This document shows, piece after piece, positions 45,036-54,852 of a stretch of 64,000 bases of DNA. The notes beneath the pieces are model-generated. The model saw only the letters and a list, made by a program, of their open reading frames with translations, made no database searches and was not told the DNA's origin. The stretch is from positions 62,001 to 126,000 of the forward strand of contig BQIU01000001.1 in assembly GCA_021603905.1 (NCBI GenBank). The letters run 5' to 3'. How positions within the stretch are numbered: the stretch's first letter is position 1; each line of letters begins with the position of its first letter. This stretch comes from Nitrospirales bacterium (GTDB taxonomy: Bacteria; Nitrospirota; Nitrospiria; Nitrospirales; UBA8639). Both the position numbers and the translations under genes were made by a program.

Positions 45036-45359
45036 ATGATTGACAGTGAGAATGACCTTGTCGAAATTAGTGTTAGCTATCGGTATGCTCAGGAACATCA
45101 GTGGGTCATTCAAGGTATTACAGGCTTTCTTTCAGCCTATTATATGGAAAAACCTGGCTTTCAAATTCGACGGCACTACGACCAATTAGAAACAGGCGTT
45201 CATATTTGGCTTTGCGAGATCCCGGCAGGCACTAGCGTCCCCCGTCTGCTTAGACGTCTTCAAGCTGACATTCCTCCGTCCCAAATTATCGAATGTCCTC
45301 CTCAAACAACAGAACAACTTCGTTACCTCATCGATGCGAAAAGTGAGAACACTCCCTAA
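45036..45359 (+). CDS. small hypothetical protein
   Basis: A 107-residue soluble protein (VSYRYAQEHQWVIQGITGFLSAYYMEKPGF, then HIWLCEIPAGTSVPRLLRRLQADIP). It is probably alpha/beta with no membrane segment. No family is recognised. It follows msrB by 55 bases and the start has no clear ribosome site, so translational coupling or a different start is possible. Confidence 0.5.
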   Translation: MIDSENDLVEISVSYRYAQEHQWVIQGITGFLSAYYMEKPGFQIRRHYDQLETGVHIWLCEIPAGTSVPRLLRRLQADIPPSQIIECPPQTTEQLRYLIDAKSENTP

Positions 45360-45363
45360 GCGC

Positions 45364-47457
45364 TCACAGTCGTGGAGCTGACAAATTAATTCTAGCTAGA
45401 CCTGCCAAATCTAAAAGAAACGCATAAATCGTTGCTGATTCTTTATACCGTTTAAACCGTCCAGACGCTCCGCCATGACCGGCATCCATATTGGTCTTGA
45501 GAATAAGACGATTGGAATCCGTTTTGAGCGTCCGTAATTTCGCAACCCATTTCGCTGGCTCCCAGTACTGCACTTGCGAATCATGAAGACCTGTCGTGAT
45601 CAAGATATGCGGATACGATTTGGCTTCCACATTGTCATAGGGGGAATAGGACAACATGTAGTCAAAATATTCTTTTTGATGAGGATTTCCCCATTCATCA
45701 TACTCCCCGGTCGTGAGGGGAATCGTGTCATCAAGCATGGTCGTCACCACATCCACAAATGGAACTTGCGCGATGACACCGGTAAACACGTCAGGCCGTA
45801 AATTGGTGACCGTTCCAATAAGAAGCCCACCGGCACTTCCACCCATGGCAAATAACTTTTCTGGATTCGCATACCGTTGATCTCGTAAATACTCGGCACA
45901 AGCAATGAAATCTGTGAAGGTATTCATTTTTTTCAGCAATTTGCCATCTTCATACCAGGCACGCCCCAATTCCTCGCCTCCCCGAATATGGGCAATGGCG
46001 TACACGAATCCTCGATCTAACAAACTCAGACGTGCTGAACTAAACGTGGCATCCATACTGGATCCATAGGACCCATACCCATATAACAGCAACGGGGCAT
46101 TCCCATCAGCCACAAACCCTTTCCGATAGACCAGAGAAATGGGAATAGACGTTCCATCCCTCCCTTGAGCATGAAGACGCTCAGTGTGATACTGCGATAC
46201 ATCAAAGTCACCTAAGACTTCTTCACGCTTCAAGAGAACCTTGCGTCTCGTCTCCATATGGTAATCATAAATCGTCATCGGCGTCGTCAGGGAGGTATAG
46301 CCGAACCGCAGCACGGAAGTCTCTAACTCATAGTTATCACCAAAGGTGACGTAATAGGCTGCCTCTCCAAAATCAATTTCAAATTCTTCATCACCCTCCC
46401 ATGGGATAACTCGGAGATGAATGAGGCCTTGATTCCGTTCTTCCACCACGAGGAACCGTTGGAAGAGTTCAATTCCCTCGAGTAACACATCCTCGCGATG
46501 CGGGATCAATTCTTTCCAATATTCTTTTTGCGGTTGATTAACCGGCGTCACCATCAGGCGAAAATTCTTGGCCTGATCGTTTGTTCGAATATAAAACTGT
46601 CCGTTGTAATGCTCAACGTCATATTCGTGTCCGCGCTCACGTGGTTGGAGGATTTGAAATTCACCAGAAGGATGGTTCGCATCAAGGAATTGGTATTCAC
46701 TGGAAATCGTCTGATGCGAAGCAACCATCAGAAAGTGTTTCGATTTGGTTTTAAAGACATAGGTCGAGAATGTTTCATCCTTCTCTTCAAATACTAGCTC
46801 ATCTTTCTCAATATCAGTGCCAAGGACATGTCGCCAAATCTGATAGGCCCTAAGCGTTTCTGGGTCTTGTTTGCTGTAAAACAAGGTCCGATTATCATTG
46901 GCCCAATCCATATTTCCAGTTGTCTCAGGAATCATATCGTGAATAATTTCACCGGTAACCAAATTCTTGATGTGGACCGTGTAAATGCGTCGACCCTGTG
47001 TATCGACGGCATAGGCAAGAAGATCCTGCTCAGAACTGATCATCCAATTGCCCAGCGAAAAAAACTCACATCCTCGAGCGAGAACATTGGCGTCAAGCAT
47101 GATTTCTTCAGGATGTTCCAAGGATTGGTATTTCCTACAATAGATGCCATATTCACGTTCAGGCTCATACCGGACATAATAGTAATAGTCGCCATGTTTA
47201 AACGGCACCGATAAATCCGTCTGCTTGATTCGACCTGTAATTTCTTGAAACAAGGTGTCTTCTAAAGTCTTCGTATGAGCCATGACCTTGTCGGCATATT
47301 CGTTTTCTGCAGTCAGATACTCAAGAACATCTGGATTCTCTCTGTCACGAAGCCAGTAATACTCATCAACGCGTAATTGTCCATGCGCTTTCAGTTCAAA
47401 AGGAACCTTCTTCGCCTTTGGCGGTTCAATGGACAAAATCGTGGTCTTCTTATTCAT
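45364..47457 (-). CDS. ptrB: oligopeptidase B (S9A prolyl oligopeptidase family)
   Basis: A 697-residue serine peptidase. Residues 10-400 form the beta-propeller (RVDEYYWLRDRENPDVLEYL at the start). Residues 420-690 are the alpha/beta hydrolase domain with the catalytic Ser in MGGSAGGLLIG, catalytic His in MDAGHGGASGRF and Asp in TTGLHDSQVQYW. It cleaves short peptides after Lys or Arg. The ribosome site is AAGGAATTTG. It lies 44 bases downstream of arfB on the same strand. Confidence 0.93.
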   Translation of the reverse strand: MNKKTTILSIEPPKAKKVPFELKAHGQLRVDEYYWLRDRENPDVLEYLTAENEYADKVMAHTKTLEDTLFQEITGRIKQTDLSVPFKHGDYYYYVRYEPEREYGIYCRKYQSLEHPEEIMLDANVLARGCEFFSLGNWMISSEQDLLAYAVDTQGRRIYTVHIKNLVTGEIIHDMIPETTGNMDWANDNRTLFYSKQDPETLRAYQIWRHVLGTDIEKDELVFEEKDETFSTYVFKTKSKHFLMVASHQTISSEYQFLDANHPSGEFQILQPRERGHEYDVEHYNGQFYIRTNDQAKNFRLMVTPVNQPQKEYWKELIPHREDVLLEGIELFQRFLVVEERNQGLIHLRVIPWEGDEEFEIDFGEAAYYVTFGDNYELETSVLRFGYTSLTTPMTIYDYHMETRRKVLLKREEVLGDFDVSQYHTERLHAQGRDGTSIPISLVYRKGFVADGNAPLLLYGYGSYGSSMDATFSSARLSLLDRGFVYAIAHIRGGEELGRAWYEDGKLLKKMNTFTDFIACAEYLRDQRYANPEKLFAMGGSAGGLLIGTVTNLRPDVFTGVIAQVPFVDVVTTMLDDTIPLTTGEYDEWGNPHQKEYFDYMLSYSPYDNVEAKSYPHILITTGLHDSQVQYWEPAKWVAKLRTLKTDSNRLILKTNMDAGHGGASGRFKRYKESATIYAFLLDLAGLARINLSAPRL

Positions 47458-47501
47458 TCTTCAAATTCCTTATTCGAATGATGATCGCTCAGTACAGTGC
47501 C

Positions 47502-47930
47502 TTACTCATCTCTCTCGATCAAAGACGATCGACGTTTTTTTGTTCGTCCTTGGTGTTTTTTTTGGTCAAGTCTGCGTTCTTTGACGGATTTCGATATCCG
47601 CGTTGGGACCCGAAATCGTTTCGGCAATAATGCCCCACGCAAATGATCCACGAAACGATCAATCAACTCCGCCCGGTTCATGGATTGCATTCGATGTTTT
47701 TGGCAATCCAAACGAAACACGCCATCGACAGTAATTCTGGTCGCCAGCAAAGAACAGATTTTCGCTCTCTGCGTGGCCGTAAGATTCGGACTCTTCTGAA
47801 TATCAAAATGCAGCGTCAACCGACTATTCACTTTGTTTACATGCTGCCCACCGGGGCCACGACTCCGAGAAGCCGTAAAGACTAACTCCCGTTCTGGAAT
47901 TGATAGGTGGTCGTTGATAAAAAGATCCAT
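47502..47930 (-). CDS. arfB: alternative ribosome-rescue factor ArfB (YaeJ-type peptidyl-tRNA hydrolase)
   Basis: A 142-residue release-factor-like protein from ATG at 47930, with an in-frame GTG four codons earlier. The GGQ loop is RGPGGQHVNKVNSRLTLHFDI. The last 25 residues are very basic (RISKSVKERRLDQKKHQGRTKKRRSS) and would enter the empty mRNA channel. It releases peptides from stalled ribosomes without a stop codon. No domain for reading stop codons is present. Confidence 0.93.
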   Translation of the reverse strand: MDLFINDHLSIPERELVFTASRSRGPGGQHVNKVNSRLTLHFDIQKSPNLTATQRAKICSLLATRITVDGVFRLDCQKHRMQSMNRAELIDRFVDHLRGALLPKRFRVPTRISKSVKERRLDQKKHQGRTKKRRSSLIERDE

Positions 47931-47942
47931 CAATTGTCTCAC

Positions 47943-48417
47943 GATCTAGAAATGGGGTCTTGACTCCATGCCGCAAAGTCTACTTTCACCAAAAAGCTCA
48001 ATATTCAATGACTCGCACGATCAGTGAAACGGGCAACCTGATAGAGAATGGAAAGAATGGAGTAGAAAAGATCACGTCACCACATCACCTTCGACAACGA
48101 TATGATGAGTTGTTCAGATAGAATAATCTCTCATGCTTTTTCGGTTATTTCGATGAAAACCTGATGACAGAGATCCACTAGTATTCATATTCAGAAGCTG
48201 CTTATCCCCGGAACTTTTCTTGAGTTCTTTGGCATACTCACCAGGTACGTACCCGTGTTGTTTCCTAGCTATGCTCTCAAAAGTCCTTCAATTTTAAGAT
48301 AAAGAACATATTCTACCTAGACTTGATAAACGTAAGAAAGGCGTAAGGTGTGAAAACATTCACAGCCTTACGCCTTTTTGCTTAAGGACCTATACAGGAA
48401 TCCTACGGCCCTATGCC
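47943..48417. other. intergenic region, no gene seen
   Basis: The 475 bases between the sigma-factor gene and arfB (both leftward) hold the terminator at 48338-48377 and the upstream region of arfB. No further gene is supported. Confidence 0.45.
48338..48377 (-). terminator. terminator after the sigma-factor gene (probably bidirectional)
   Basis: AAAGGCGTAAGG and CCTTACGCCTTT form a long stem whose inner part (TGTGAA/TTCACA) extends the pairing around a short loop. T runs lie on both outer sides. It starts 41 bases after the stop codon. Confidence 0.8.
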
Positions 48418-49674
48418 CTAACGAAGTTCAATGAGCAATGCTTTCACTTGCGGCTCTTTGAGTTTTTTGAGCGCCACACCTTCAATTTGCCGTATCCGCT
48501 CTCGCGTCACCGATAAACTGCGTCCCACTTGTTCCAAGGTCCAAGGTTCATCCTGACCAATCCCAAACCGTAAACGAACCACCTGCTGTTCCCTGGGTGA
48601 CAAGATCTGCAAAATTCTTTCAAGGTGCTCGGTGGTTCGTTTTTTGTCGATCTCTACATCAGGTGAGACCACATCAAGGTCAGGAATTAAGTCACCGAGC
48701 ATGCCATCTCCATCAGTCGGTGTCGCATCGAGTGAGATGGGTTCTTGAAAGGCTTGCAACGTTTCTTTGACTCGCTCCTGACTCAACCCTAACTCACGGC
48801 CAAGTTCTTCGTAACTGGGCTCACGATCGAATTGTTGAGCTAATTTTTGAGCTGTTCTCGCGATTCGATTCGACGCTTCGGTCGTATGAACCGGAACGCG
48901 AATCGTACGCGATTGATCGGCGACCGCACGCGTAATACCTTGCCGAACCCACCATGTCGCGTAAGTACTAAACTTAAAGCCACGCTGAAAATCAAATCGT
49001 TCAGCAGCTTTCATCAATCCAATATTGCCCTCTTGTACTAAATCAAGAAACCCAAGACCTCGATTGAGATAGCGTTTTGCGATATCAATAACAAGGCGTA
49101 GGTTGCGCTGAACAAGTTCATCCTTCGCGCGTTCGACCTTTTGTCGTGCAATTTCCACCTGTTGTGGCAATCCCTCAACCTGCTTAGCAAGCTCTCGTCC
49201 TTTGCCCCCTTCTGCTTGCAACAGATTATGCAACCTTTGGAGTGAGTCGATGATTTCATCAATGATCGGTGCCGACAATCCACTCAACTCAACCATCTCA
49301 TGAAATCGTTCCGAGAGTTGCTTAATCTCAAGATTCGTCTCCATACTTGTTGTTATTGCGATCGCTTCACGTAACGTGTCCCGAATGGTGGAAGTGCCGT
49401 GATGAAGCTGTTTCGCTAACTGCAGTTCGGCATCGGGGTCAAGTAAGGGCCGTGATCGAAAGTCACGAAAATACACCGTCTCTAACGTGACCGCTCCTTC
49501 TCCATTTGGAAGAGCGACTTTATCAAAAACCCCTCCCTCATTTGACCTTTTTCTTTTTTGACGTAGGCGTTGCACCCCTACGCCTTCTTCGTCGTGTTGA
49601 TCGGTGTCATAGCCGGTATTGGATCCAGCCTTGACGCGTCTCGCTGTTGTTCGACGTTCTTCTATGACATTCAT
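48418..49674 (-). CDS. group-2-like RNA polymerase sigma factor (RpoD/RpoS family)
   Basis: A 418-residue sigma-70 factor from ATG at 49674 (AAAGGAAAA before it). Region 1.2 is VYFRDFRSRPLLDPDAELQLAKQL, region 2 [38 protein letters not shown], followed by [31 protein letters not shown]. Region 3 and 4 follow, ending with the helix-turn-helix [19 protein letters not shown]. It lacks the acidic region 1.1 of a primary factor and is shorter than RpoD at 52294. It is probably a stationary-phase or stress sigma. Its own terminator follows. Confidence 0.9.
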   Translation of the reverse strand: MNVIEERRTTARRVKAGSNTGYDTDQHDEEGVGVQRLRQKRKRSNEGGVFDKVALPNGEGAVTLETVYFRDFRSRPLLDPDAELQLAKQLHHGTSTIRDTLREAIAITTSMETNLEIKQLSERFHEMVELSGLSAPIIDEIIDSLQRLHNLLQAEGGKGRELAKQVEGLPQQVEIARQKVERAKDELVQRNLRLVIDIAKRYLNRGLGFLDLVQEGNIGLMKAAERFDFQRGFKFSTYATWWVRQGITRAVADQSRTIRVPVHTTEASNRIARTAQKLAQQFDREPSYEELGRELGLSQERVKETLQAFQEPISLDATPTDGDGMLGDLIPDLDVVSPDVEIDKKRTTEHLERILQILSPREQQVVRLRFGIGQDEPWTLEQVGRSLSVTRERIRQIEGVALKKLKEPQVKALLIELR

Positions 49675-49731
49675 AAAAATTTTCCTTTCATCATTTCCAC
49701 ACACACTCCGTGAACATTCCGGTACAATATT

Positions 49732-49848
49732 CTAGAATTCTATAGAGCCACAGTGACTCAGCACTTGATGATCAAAAGAATCAGAAAAACGGCTTTTCAG
49801 ACAACAGAAACCATCTTTGTGATGAAAGCCGGTCACGATCTGTTGCAT
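49732..49848 (-). CDS. possible 38-residue small protein or leader peptide
   Basis: A 38-residue frame with an excellent ribosome site (AAGGAGGAACGT before ATG). It ends 57 bases before the sigma-factor start, in the same direction. The peptide contains HHKDGFCCLKS and SHCGSIEF. It has Cys and His but no signal sequence. It may be a real small protein or a leader that couples to sigma-factor expression. There is no family evidence. Confidence 0.5.
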   Translation of the reverse strand: MQQIVTGFHHKDGFCCLKSRFSDSFDHQVLSHCGSIEF

Positions 49849-49966
49849 ACGTTCCTCCTTCTCGTGTGAATAAGATATCCCATACCTTATACCCATCAGA
49901 TATGAAAGGAGGATTAAGCACACATTAAAACTTTTTAATGTAAAACGGCTGAAGAAATCTGGCAGG

Positions 49967-51379
49967 TTATGAAACGGGCGCACGAAGCGGAAGCAAGACG
50001 GTAAAACATGACCCAGTATCAGGAGAGCTCTGCATGTGAATCGCTCCCTGATGCACATCAACAATCCATTGACAAATCGCCAAACCCAAGCCAGTCCCCT
50101 TTGAAGCGTGGGCGCGGGCGGTATCCGTCCGATAGAAGCGGTCAAAGATTCGTTGTTGCTCAAGTGAAGAAACACCAATGCCGTGATCACACACCTTGAG
50201 TTCTGCCTGAGCTTCGACCTGCCTCAATGATAATTCAACTTGTGAGGTTGGATGAGAATATTTGATGGCATTATCGACAAGATTTAAGAGCAGTTCTCGC
50301 AGTCGAAGTTCGTCACCATCCACAACAATCGGCTCAACGGCCCCTAAAACTGTTTCAATCTGTCGATCTTGGCCAAGAATGGTCGCCTGAAGTTGAACTT
50401 CTCGCACTAAACTATCCAATGAAATCGGCGTCATTGTCATTTTGATCTCTCCCAAATCAGCACGCGAGAGAAATAATAGCTCATCGACAATTCGGCTCAT
50501 GCGATCAATTTCCTCTAAATTACTCTCGAGCACTTGACGGTAATCCTCCGCCTCTCGAGGCCGTCGTAGCGCCAGCTCGGTTTCGCCCTTGGTAATCGTC
50601 AAGGGCGTGCGAAGCTCATGCGATGCATCGGCACTAAATTGTCGAATTTGACGAAACGAGACTTCAAGACGAGCAATCATATCGTTGAAGACGGACGCCA
50701 AACGCCCAATTTCATCAGTTGAACGGGGACTAGTAATTCGTTGGGTTAAATCGCCATCGGCGATTCGTTGGGCGGCACAAGTAATGACATTCACGGGCAT
50801 GAGTGCGCGTCCAGCCAAAAACCATCCACCAAGCAACGAAATTATAATCGCCAGGGGTGAGGCAATGACAAGGGCAAGCAATAATCGTTTCAACATCCGT
50901 TCGGTGGGATACAATGAAGTTCCCACTCGCAGGATACTCACCAGACGTTCGGTATGGCGGATCGGAACGGATAACAGTCTGAACGGAACCCCTTCATCAA
51001 ACCGAACAGATTCGAATGTGGATTGCCCCTTCAACGATGCTTGAAACGCAGTTTGGCTTAACGGAATTTCACGACTCTTGATATTGGCTGACTGAATGGT
51101 GACCTGTCCTGCCGGTCCAAAAATTTGAAAAAACTTATCAAGGAGAGCCAATTCAGGAAAGTTTTGAGACAGATCTTCAAATATGAGAAATGGCCCGAAC
51201 CGGTGTTCGCCTAACGTGCGAATGGCTGCAGAGGCTGCCTCCTCAAGAGACGCATCAACTTGGTCCCGCAGCCCGCGCGACATGACAAAGTAGATCGTCC
51301 CGGCAAATAGGATGAGAATAAGGGCTAAGGCGGTTCCATACCAGAGCGTCAGACGCACTCGTATCGAGGCCTGACTCAT
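49967..51379 (-). CDS. sensor histidine kinase (HAMP-HisKA-HATPase)
   Basis: A 470-residue kinase with two membrane helices (about residues 11-33 and 165-190) bounding a periplasmic sensor loop. HAMP follows (DLTQRITSPRSTDEIGRLASVFNDMIARLE), then HisKA with the phospho-His in FSADASHELRTPLTI, and an ATP-binding domain with DNAIKYSHP, HGIGVSSLEQQRIFDRFYR and GTGLGLAI. It would phosphorylate the regulator encoded just upstream, with which it overlaps (ATGA). The signal is unknown. It resembles the CusS/BaeS metal or envelope sensors, which is an inference from type only. Confidence 0.92.
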   Translation of the reverse strand: MSQASIRVRLTLWYGTALALILILFAGTIYFVMSRGLRDQVDASLEEAASAAIRTLGEHRFGPFLIFEDLSQNFPELALLDKFFQIFGPAGQVTIQSANIKSREIPLSQTAFQASLKGQSTFESVRFDEGVPFRLLSVPIRHTERLVSILRVGTSLYPTERMLKRLLLALVIASPLAIIISLLGGWFLAGRALMPVNVITCAAQRIADGDLTQRITSPRSTDEIGRLASVFNDMIARLEVSFRQIRQFSADASHELRTPLTITKGETELALRRPREAEDYRQVLESNLEEIDRMSRIVDELLFLSRADLGEIKMTMTPISLDSLVREVQLQATILGQDRQIETVLGAVEPIVVDGDELRLRELLLNLVDNAIKYSHPTSQVELSLRQVEAQAELKVCDHGIGVSSLEQQRIFDRFYRTDTARAHASKGTGLGLAICQWIVDVHQGAIHMQSSPDTGSCFTVLLPLRAPVS

Positions 51380-52050
51380 GTATCAGACCTCATGACATAT
51401 CCGCTACCACGAACCGTTTGAATCAGACTCTGTTCCCGTCCCCGGTCAATTTTATTTCGCAGGTAGCTAATATAGACATCAATCACGTTGGTAAATGTAT
51501 CAAAATCAAGATCCCAGACATGTTCCGTAATCATCGGCCGAGTCAGAACACGTCCAGCATTTCGCATCAGATATTCTAATAAGGCATATTCTTTGGTGGT
51601 CAACTCAATCCGCTGGTCACCACGCGTCACTTCTCGTGTGACGGGATTTAACACTAAATCACTGACCTCTAAGATACCGCTGGGAACTCCCCCTGCTCGA
51701 CGAAGAAGCGCACGGGCACGGGCGAGCAATTCTTCTATGGCAAATGGCTTGGTCAAATAATCATCGGCGCCCGCATCCAACCCTTTGACACGCTGATCCA
51801 CTTCGGACCTCGCAGTGAGAATCATAACCGGGGCTTTGACCCCTCCTTTTCGAATTTGTTTGAGAAGCTCAAGGCCAGGAATACCAGGAAGCATCAGATC
51901 GAGGACAATTAAATCGTAGTCAATCGACTGTGCCCAATCGAGTCCCTGTTGACCATCAGCGCACACATCCACCGCATAACTTTCTTCTTCCAAAGCCCGT
52001 CGAATAAATGACGCAACTTTTGGTTCATCTTCAACAACAAGAATACGCAT
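51376..52050 (-). CDS. OmpR/PhoB-family response regulator
   Basis: A 224-residue regulator. The receiver has RILVVEDEPKVASFI, phospho-acceptor Asp in YDLIVLDLMLPGIPG, and TARSEV plus LTKPF (Thr and Lys sites). The winged-helix domain at 128-224 ends RTVRGSGYVM. It is first in the two-gene operon with the histidine kinase. Targets are not visible here. Confidence 0.93.
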   Translation of the reverse strand: MRILVVEDEPKVASFIRRALEEESYAVDVCADGQQGLDWAQSIDYDLIVLDLMLPGIPGLELLKQIRKGGVKAPVMILTARSEVDQRVKGLDAGADDYLTKPFAIEELLARARALLRRAGGVPSGILEVSDLVLNPVTREVTRGDQRIELTTKEYALLEYLMRNAGRVLTRPMITEHVWDLDFDTFTNVIDVYISYLRNKIDRGREQSLIQTVRGSGYVMRSDT

Positions 52051-52234
52051 ACGTAATTATAGCCGTTTCACACAATTTCCGATGATTGAGATCGATGACT
52101 TCGAGTTGCAATCTGACTTATCTAATAAAAATTCACTGGATTCGCTGTAATTGTACCATTTGTGAAGATTGCCTAGAAGAGAGGACAAAAAGAAACTGAA
52201 AAATTTGTGCAGTATTCGGAAACCGTTCAAGACA

Positions 52235-52266
52235 AAAAAGCCCCGTCACGCATGACGGGGCTTTTT
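52235..52266 (-). terminator. rho-independent terminator after rpoD
   Basis: AAGCCCCGTCA and TGACGGGGCTT form a stem with a 4-base loop (CGCA), flanked by runs of A and T on both sides. It lies 28 bases after the stop of rpoD and could also stop transcription from the other side. Confidence 0.9.
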
Positions 52267-52293
52267 ATTTTGGATAAGCGTATCTTGCAGCTC

Positions 52294-54111
52294 TTAAATG
52301 TGTTCAACCAAACTCCGGAGTTTATGGCTACAACTTGGATGCCGAAGTTTTTTGAGCGCTTTGGCTTCAATCTGACGAATTCGTTCTCGTGTCACGTCAA
52401 AATCCTGACCGATTTCTTCGAGAGTGTGATCGGTGCTATCACCAATACCAAACCGCTTACGAATCACCGTTTCCTCTCGAGGTGTGAGCACTCCAAGTGC
52501 ATTGGCGATTTGTCGCTGGAGATCGTATCGATTGGCCGCATCCATTGGCGAAACAGCATTTTTATCTTCAATTAAATCCCCAAGTTGACTGTCTTCTTTT
52601 TCTCCAATCGGTGTCTCTAACGAGATCGTGCCCTTGGAAATATCCAACATCATACGAACTTTTTCTGCCGTCAGTCCCATACGACTGGCAATTTCTTCTG
52701 GAGTCGGTTCCCGCCCAAGTTGCTGCACTAACTGGCGAGCTGTCCGTGCAAGCTTGGTATTTGCTTCGATCATGTGAACAGGGATTCGAATCGTGCGCGC
52801 TTGGTCAGCAATCGCGCGGGTCACCCCCTGTCGAATCCACCAGGTGGCATACGTACTAAACTTGTATCCCCGCTGATACTCAAATTTATCAACCGCACGC
52901 ATCAGACCAATATTGCCTTCTTGAATCAAATCAATAAATTGCAGACCTCGATTCGTATACTTTCGAGCAATACTGACGACCAAGCGAAGGTTCGCTTCAA
53001 TCAATTGCGCTTTGCCACGCTTCACTTTGCCTTCAGCCCGACCAAGCTTTGTCAATGCTTCACGAAATTCGTTGACCGGAATAAGCACCGTTTCTTCTTG
53101 AATTTCTTTTAAACGACCCTTTGCCTCAGACACGAGTTCCTTCAGCTTGGCAACCTCTTGCGCACTGAGCTCAACTTTCCGTCTTCCCCCACTCGCCTTG
53201 GATGTCCCCCGAGATCGTTGAGAAATCGCTTGCATGCCATCTTGGCTGGCAAACCCCAGTCGCGCGGTACTTCTTCGTACAACCGATTCACACTCAAAAA
53301 TTTCCTTGCCGATGTCTTTAATTCGTTTGAGCATCTGATCTCGAACCCGTTGATGTAAATTCAGAGACTCAATCTGATCAACAAATTGGTCGCAGACATC
53401 AATAATACGTTTTTCTAATTGGGCTTGTTTAGAATTTGCAGACGCAGACTTCCGCTGATTCCCATACAACAGCATTAACGATCGGCCAAATTTCCGAATG
53501 TTTCCTAAAATATCTAAGGTACGTTGGTGTAACTCTTCATCATCTTGTTCTGCGGCCTGGGGTTCCTCTTCAACATCATCTTCTTCCAGAGTATCTTGGA
53601 GTAACACCAAGTCACGAACACGAATCTCATGATTTTTTAATTGTTCATACAACATTTCAAACTGCTGAATGGTGACAGGCATACCAAACATGGCACAGGC
53701 CAGCTCACGCTTGCCTTCCTCAATTCGTTTGGCAAGATCAATTTCCCCTTCTCGAGTCAAGAGAGGGACTCGCCCCATCTCCTTGAGGTAAAGGCGAACG
53801 GGATCGTCGATGCGAGTCGGCTCCCCTGGGGTGAGATCAATGTCACTTCCCCCACTCTCAGTTTCGTCACCCGCTGACTCCTGATCATCGCTTTCATTGC
53901 CCTGAGCTGAAGGTTGAAGGGACTCCTTGCTCGGCATATCAATCACTTCAATATTCATTTCGTTTAACGCCAACAAGACCACATGCAACTGGTCTGATGT
54001 CACAATTTCAGCTGGAAGAACCTGAGAAAGGTCTTTATGAGTCAAGTGTCCTTTTTCTCGAGCGAGGGCAATAAGACGCTGGACATCATCCACAATCTTT
54101 TCTTTTGACAT
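52294..54111 (-). CDS. rpoD: primary RNA polymerase sigma factor
   Basis: A 605-residue sigma-70 from ATG at 54111 (AAGGGGTG before it; an in-frame earlier start lacks a site). It carries an N-terminal region 1.1-type segment, then an acidic stretch (about residues 65-85) and region 1.2 ([32 protein letters not shown]). A large non-conserved insert separates it from regions 2 to 4: [20 protein letters not shown]-like, [22 protein letters not shown] and [19 protein letters not shown]. It directs housekeeping transcription. Neighbours dnaG and rpsU, common next to rpoD, are not in the window. Confidence 0.95.
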   Translation of the reverse strand: MSKEKIVDDVQRLIALAREKGHLTHKDLSQVLPAEIVTSDQLHVVLLALNEMNIEVIDMPSKESLQPSAQGNESDDQESAGDETESGGSDIDLTPGEPTRIDDPVRLYLKEMGRVPLLTREGEIDLAKRIEEGKRELACAMFGMPVTIQQFEMLYEQLKNHEIRVRDLVLLQDTLEEDDVEEEPQAAEQDDEELHQRTLDILGNIRKFGRSLMLLYGNQRKSASANSKQAQLEKRIIDVCDQFVDQIESLNLHQRVRDQMLKRIKDIGKEIFECESVVRRSTARLGFASQDGMQAISQRSRGTSKASGGRRKVELSAQEVAKLKELVSEAKGRLKEIQEETVLIPVNEFREALTKLGRAEGKVKRGKAQLIEANLRLVVSIARKYTNRGLQFIDLIQEGNIGLMRAVDKFEYQRGYKFSTYATWWIRQGVTRAIADQARTIRIPVHMIEANTKLARTARQLVQQLGREPTPEEIASRMGLTAEKVRMMLDISKGTISLETPIGEKEDSQLGDLIEDKNAVSPMDAANRYDLQRQIANALGVLTPREETVIRKRFGIGDSTDHTLEEIGQDFDVTRERIRQIEAKALKKLRHPSCSHKLRSLVEHI

Positions 54112-54852
54112 GCAACACCCCTTCAACAATAAATCAAAATTTACACATGCGTCTTCACGGGAAAAGCACGTAATTCACTTGAGTCACTCACAGTCTCAGA
54201 ACAACTAGCAAAACCCTCATCCACACCATTTTTAAAATGAAAACGGCTCTACATCAACAACTTCATTCAGCAAGTTCATGAGATCCTTCTCTATAATGCT
54301 TACTTAACTATGCGGTATCAATGGGGGAAGATTTGCAAACTATTGAAATATCTAGACAAGGATGGTTACATGCTTAACTTTTATCGCGTAGGTACTTGTC
54401 AGAAAAATTTTTGATCGTTGACCCCAAAAACCATCACATACCTTAGGGCAAAACTTAAACCTAATATACGCTGTTTCACTATGAAAGTAAAGTCACAAAA
54501 TACTTAGGAACTTCACCTCACACCCACCAAGATAACCCTTCGAACAGAAACAAGACATAAAACATTGAATAAGTTGATATTTACCATACTATCACCCTCA
54601 TAAATGTCGTCAATATCATGGTCATAAACCATGCCCTACAGTAACAATATCAACCAAACATCATGAAGGAATGTGCCTAAAAATTTGCAGAGCCAGCAGC
54701 ACAGCCCTTGAGCTCAACAATATGCACGCTATTAGAAGACGCGAAAAATAAAATTCCTATTATTCCAGACGAAGGGTCTATGGGAAGCAAAGATTATGGT
54801 AAAGAGATTTTTTCAGAGAAGAGAAAACGGCAAAAACCCGAGCGGTCCTTGC
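54112..54852. other. long intergenic region upstream of rpoD
   Basis: A 741-base A/T-rich gap before rpoD. It includes the motif CTAGACAAGGATGGTTACA near 54352. It presumably carries the rpoD promoters. I see no gene. Confidence 0.45.
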
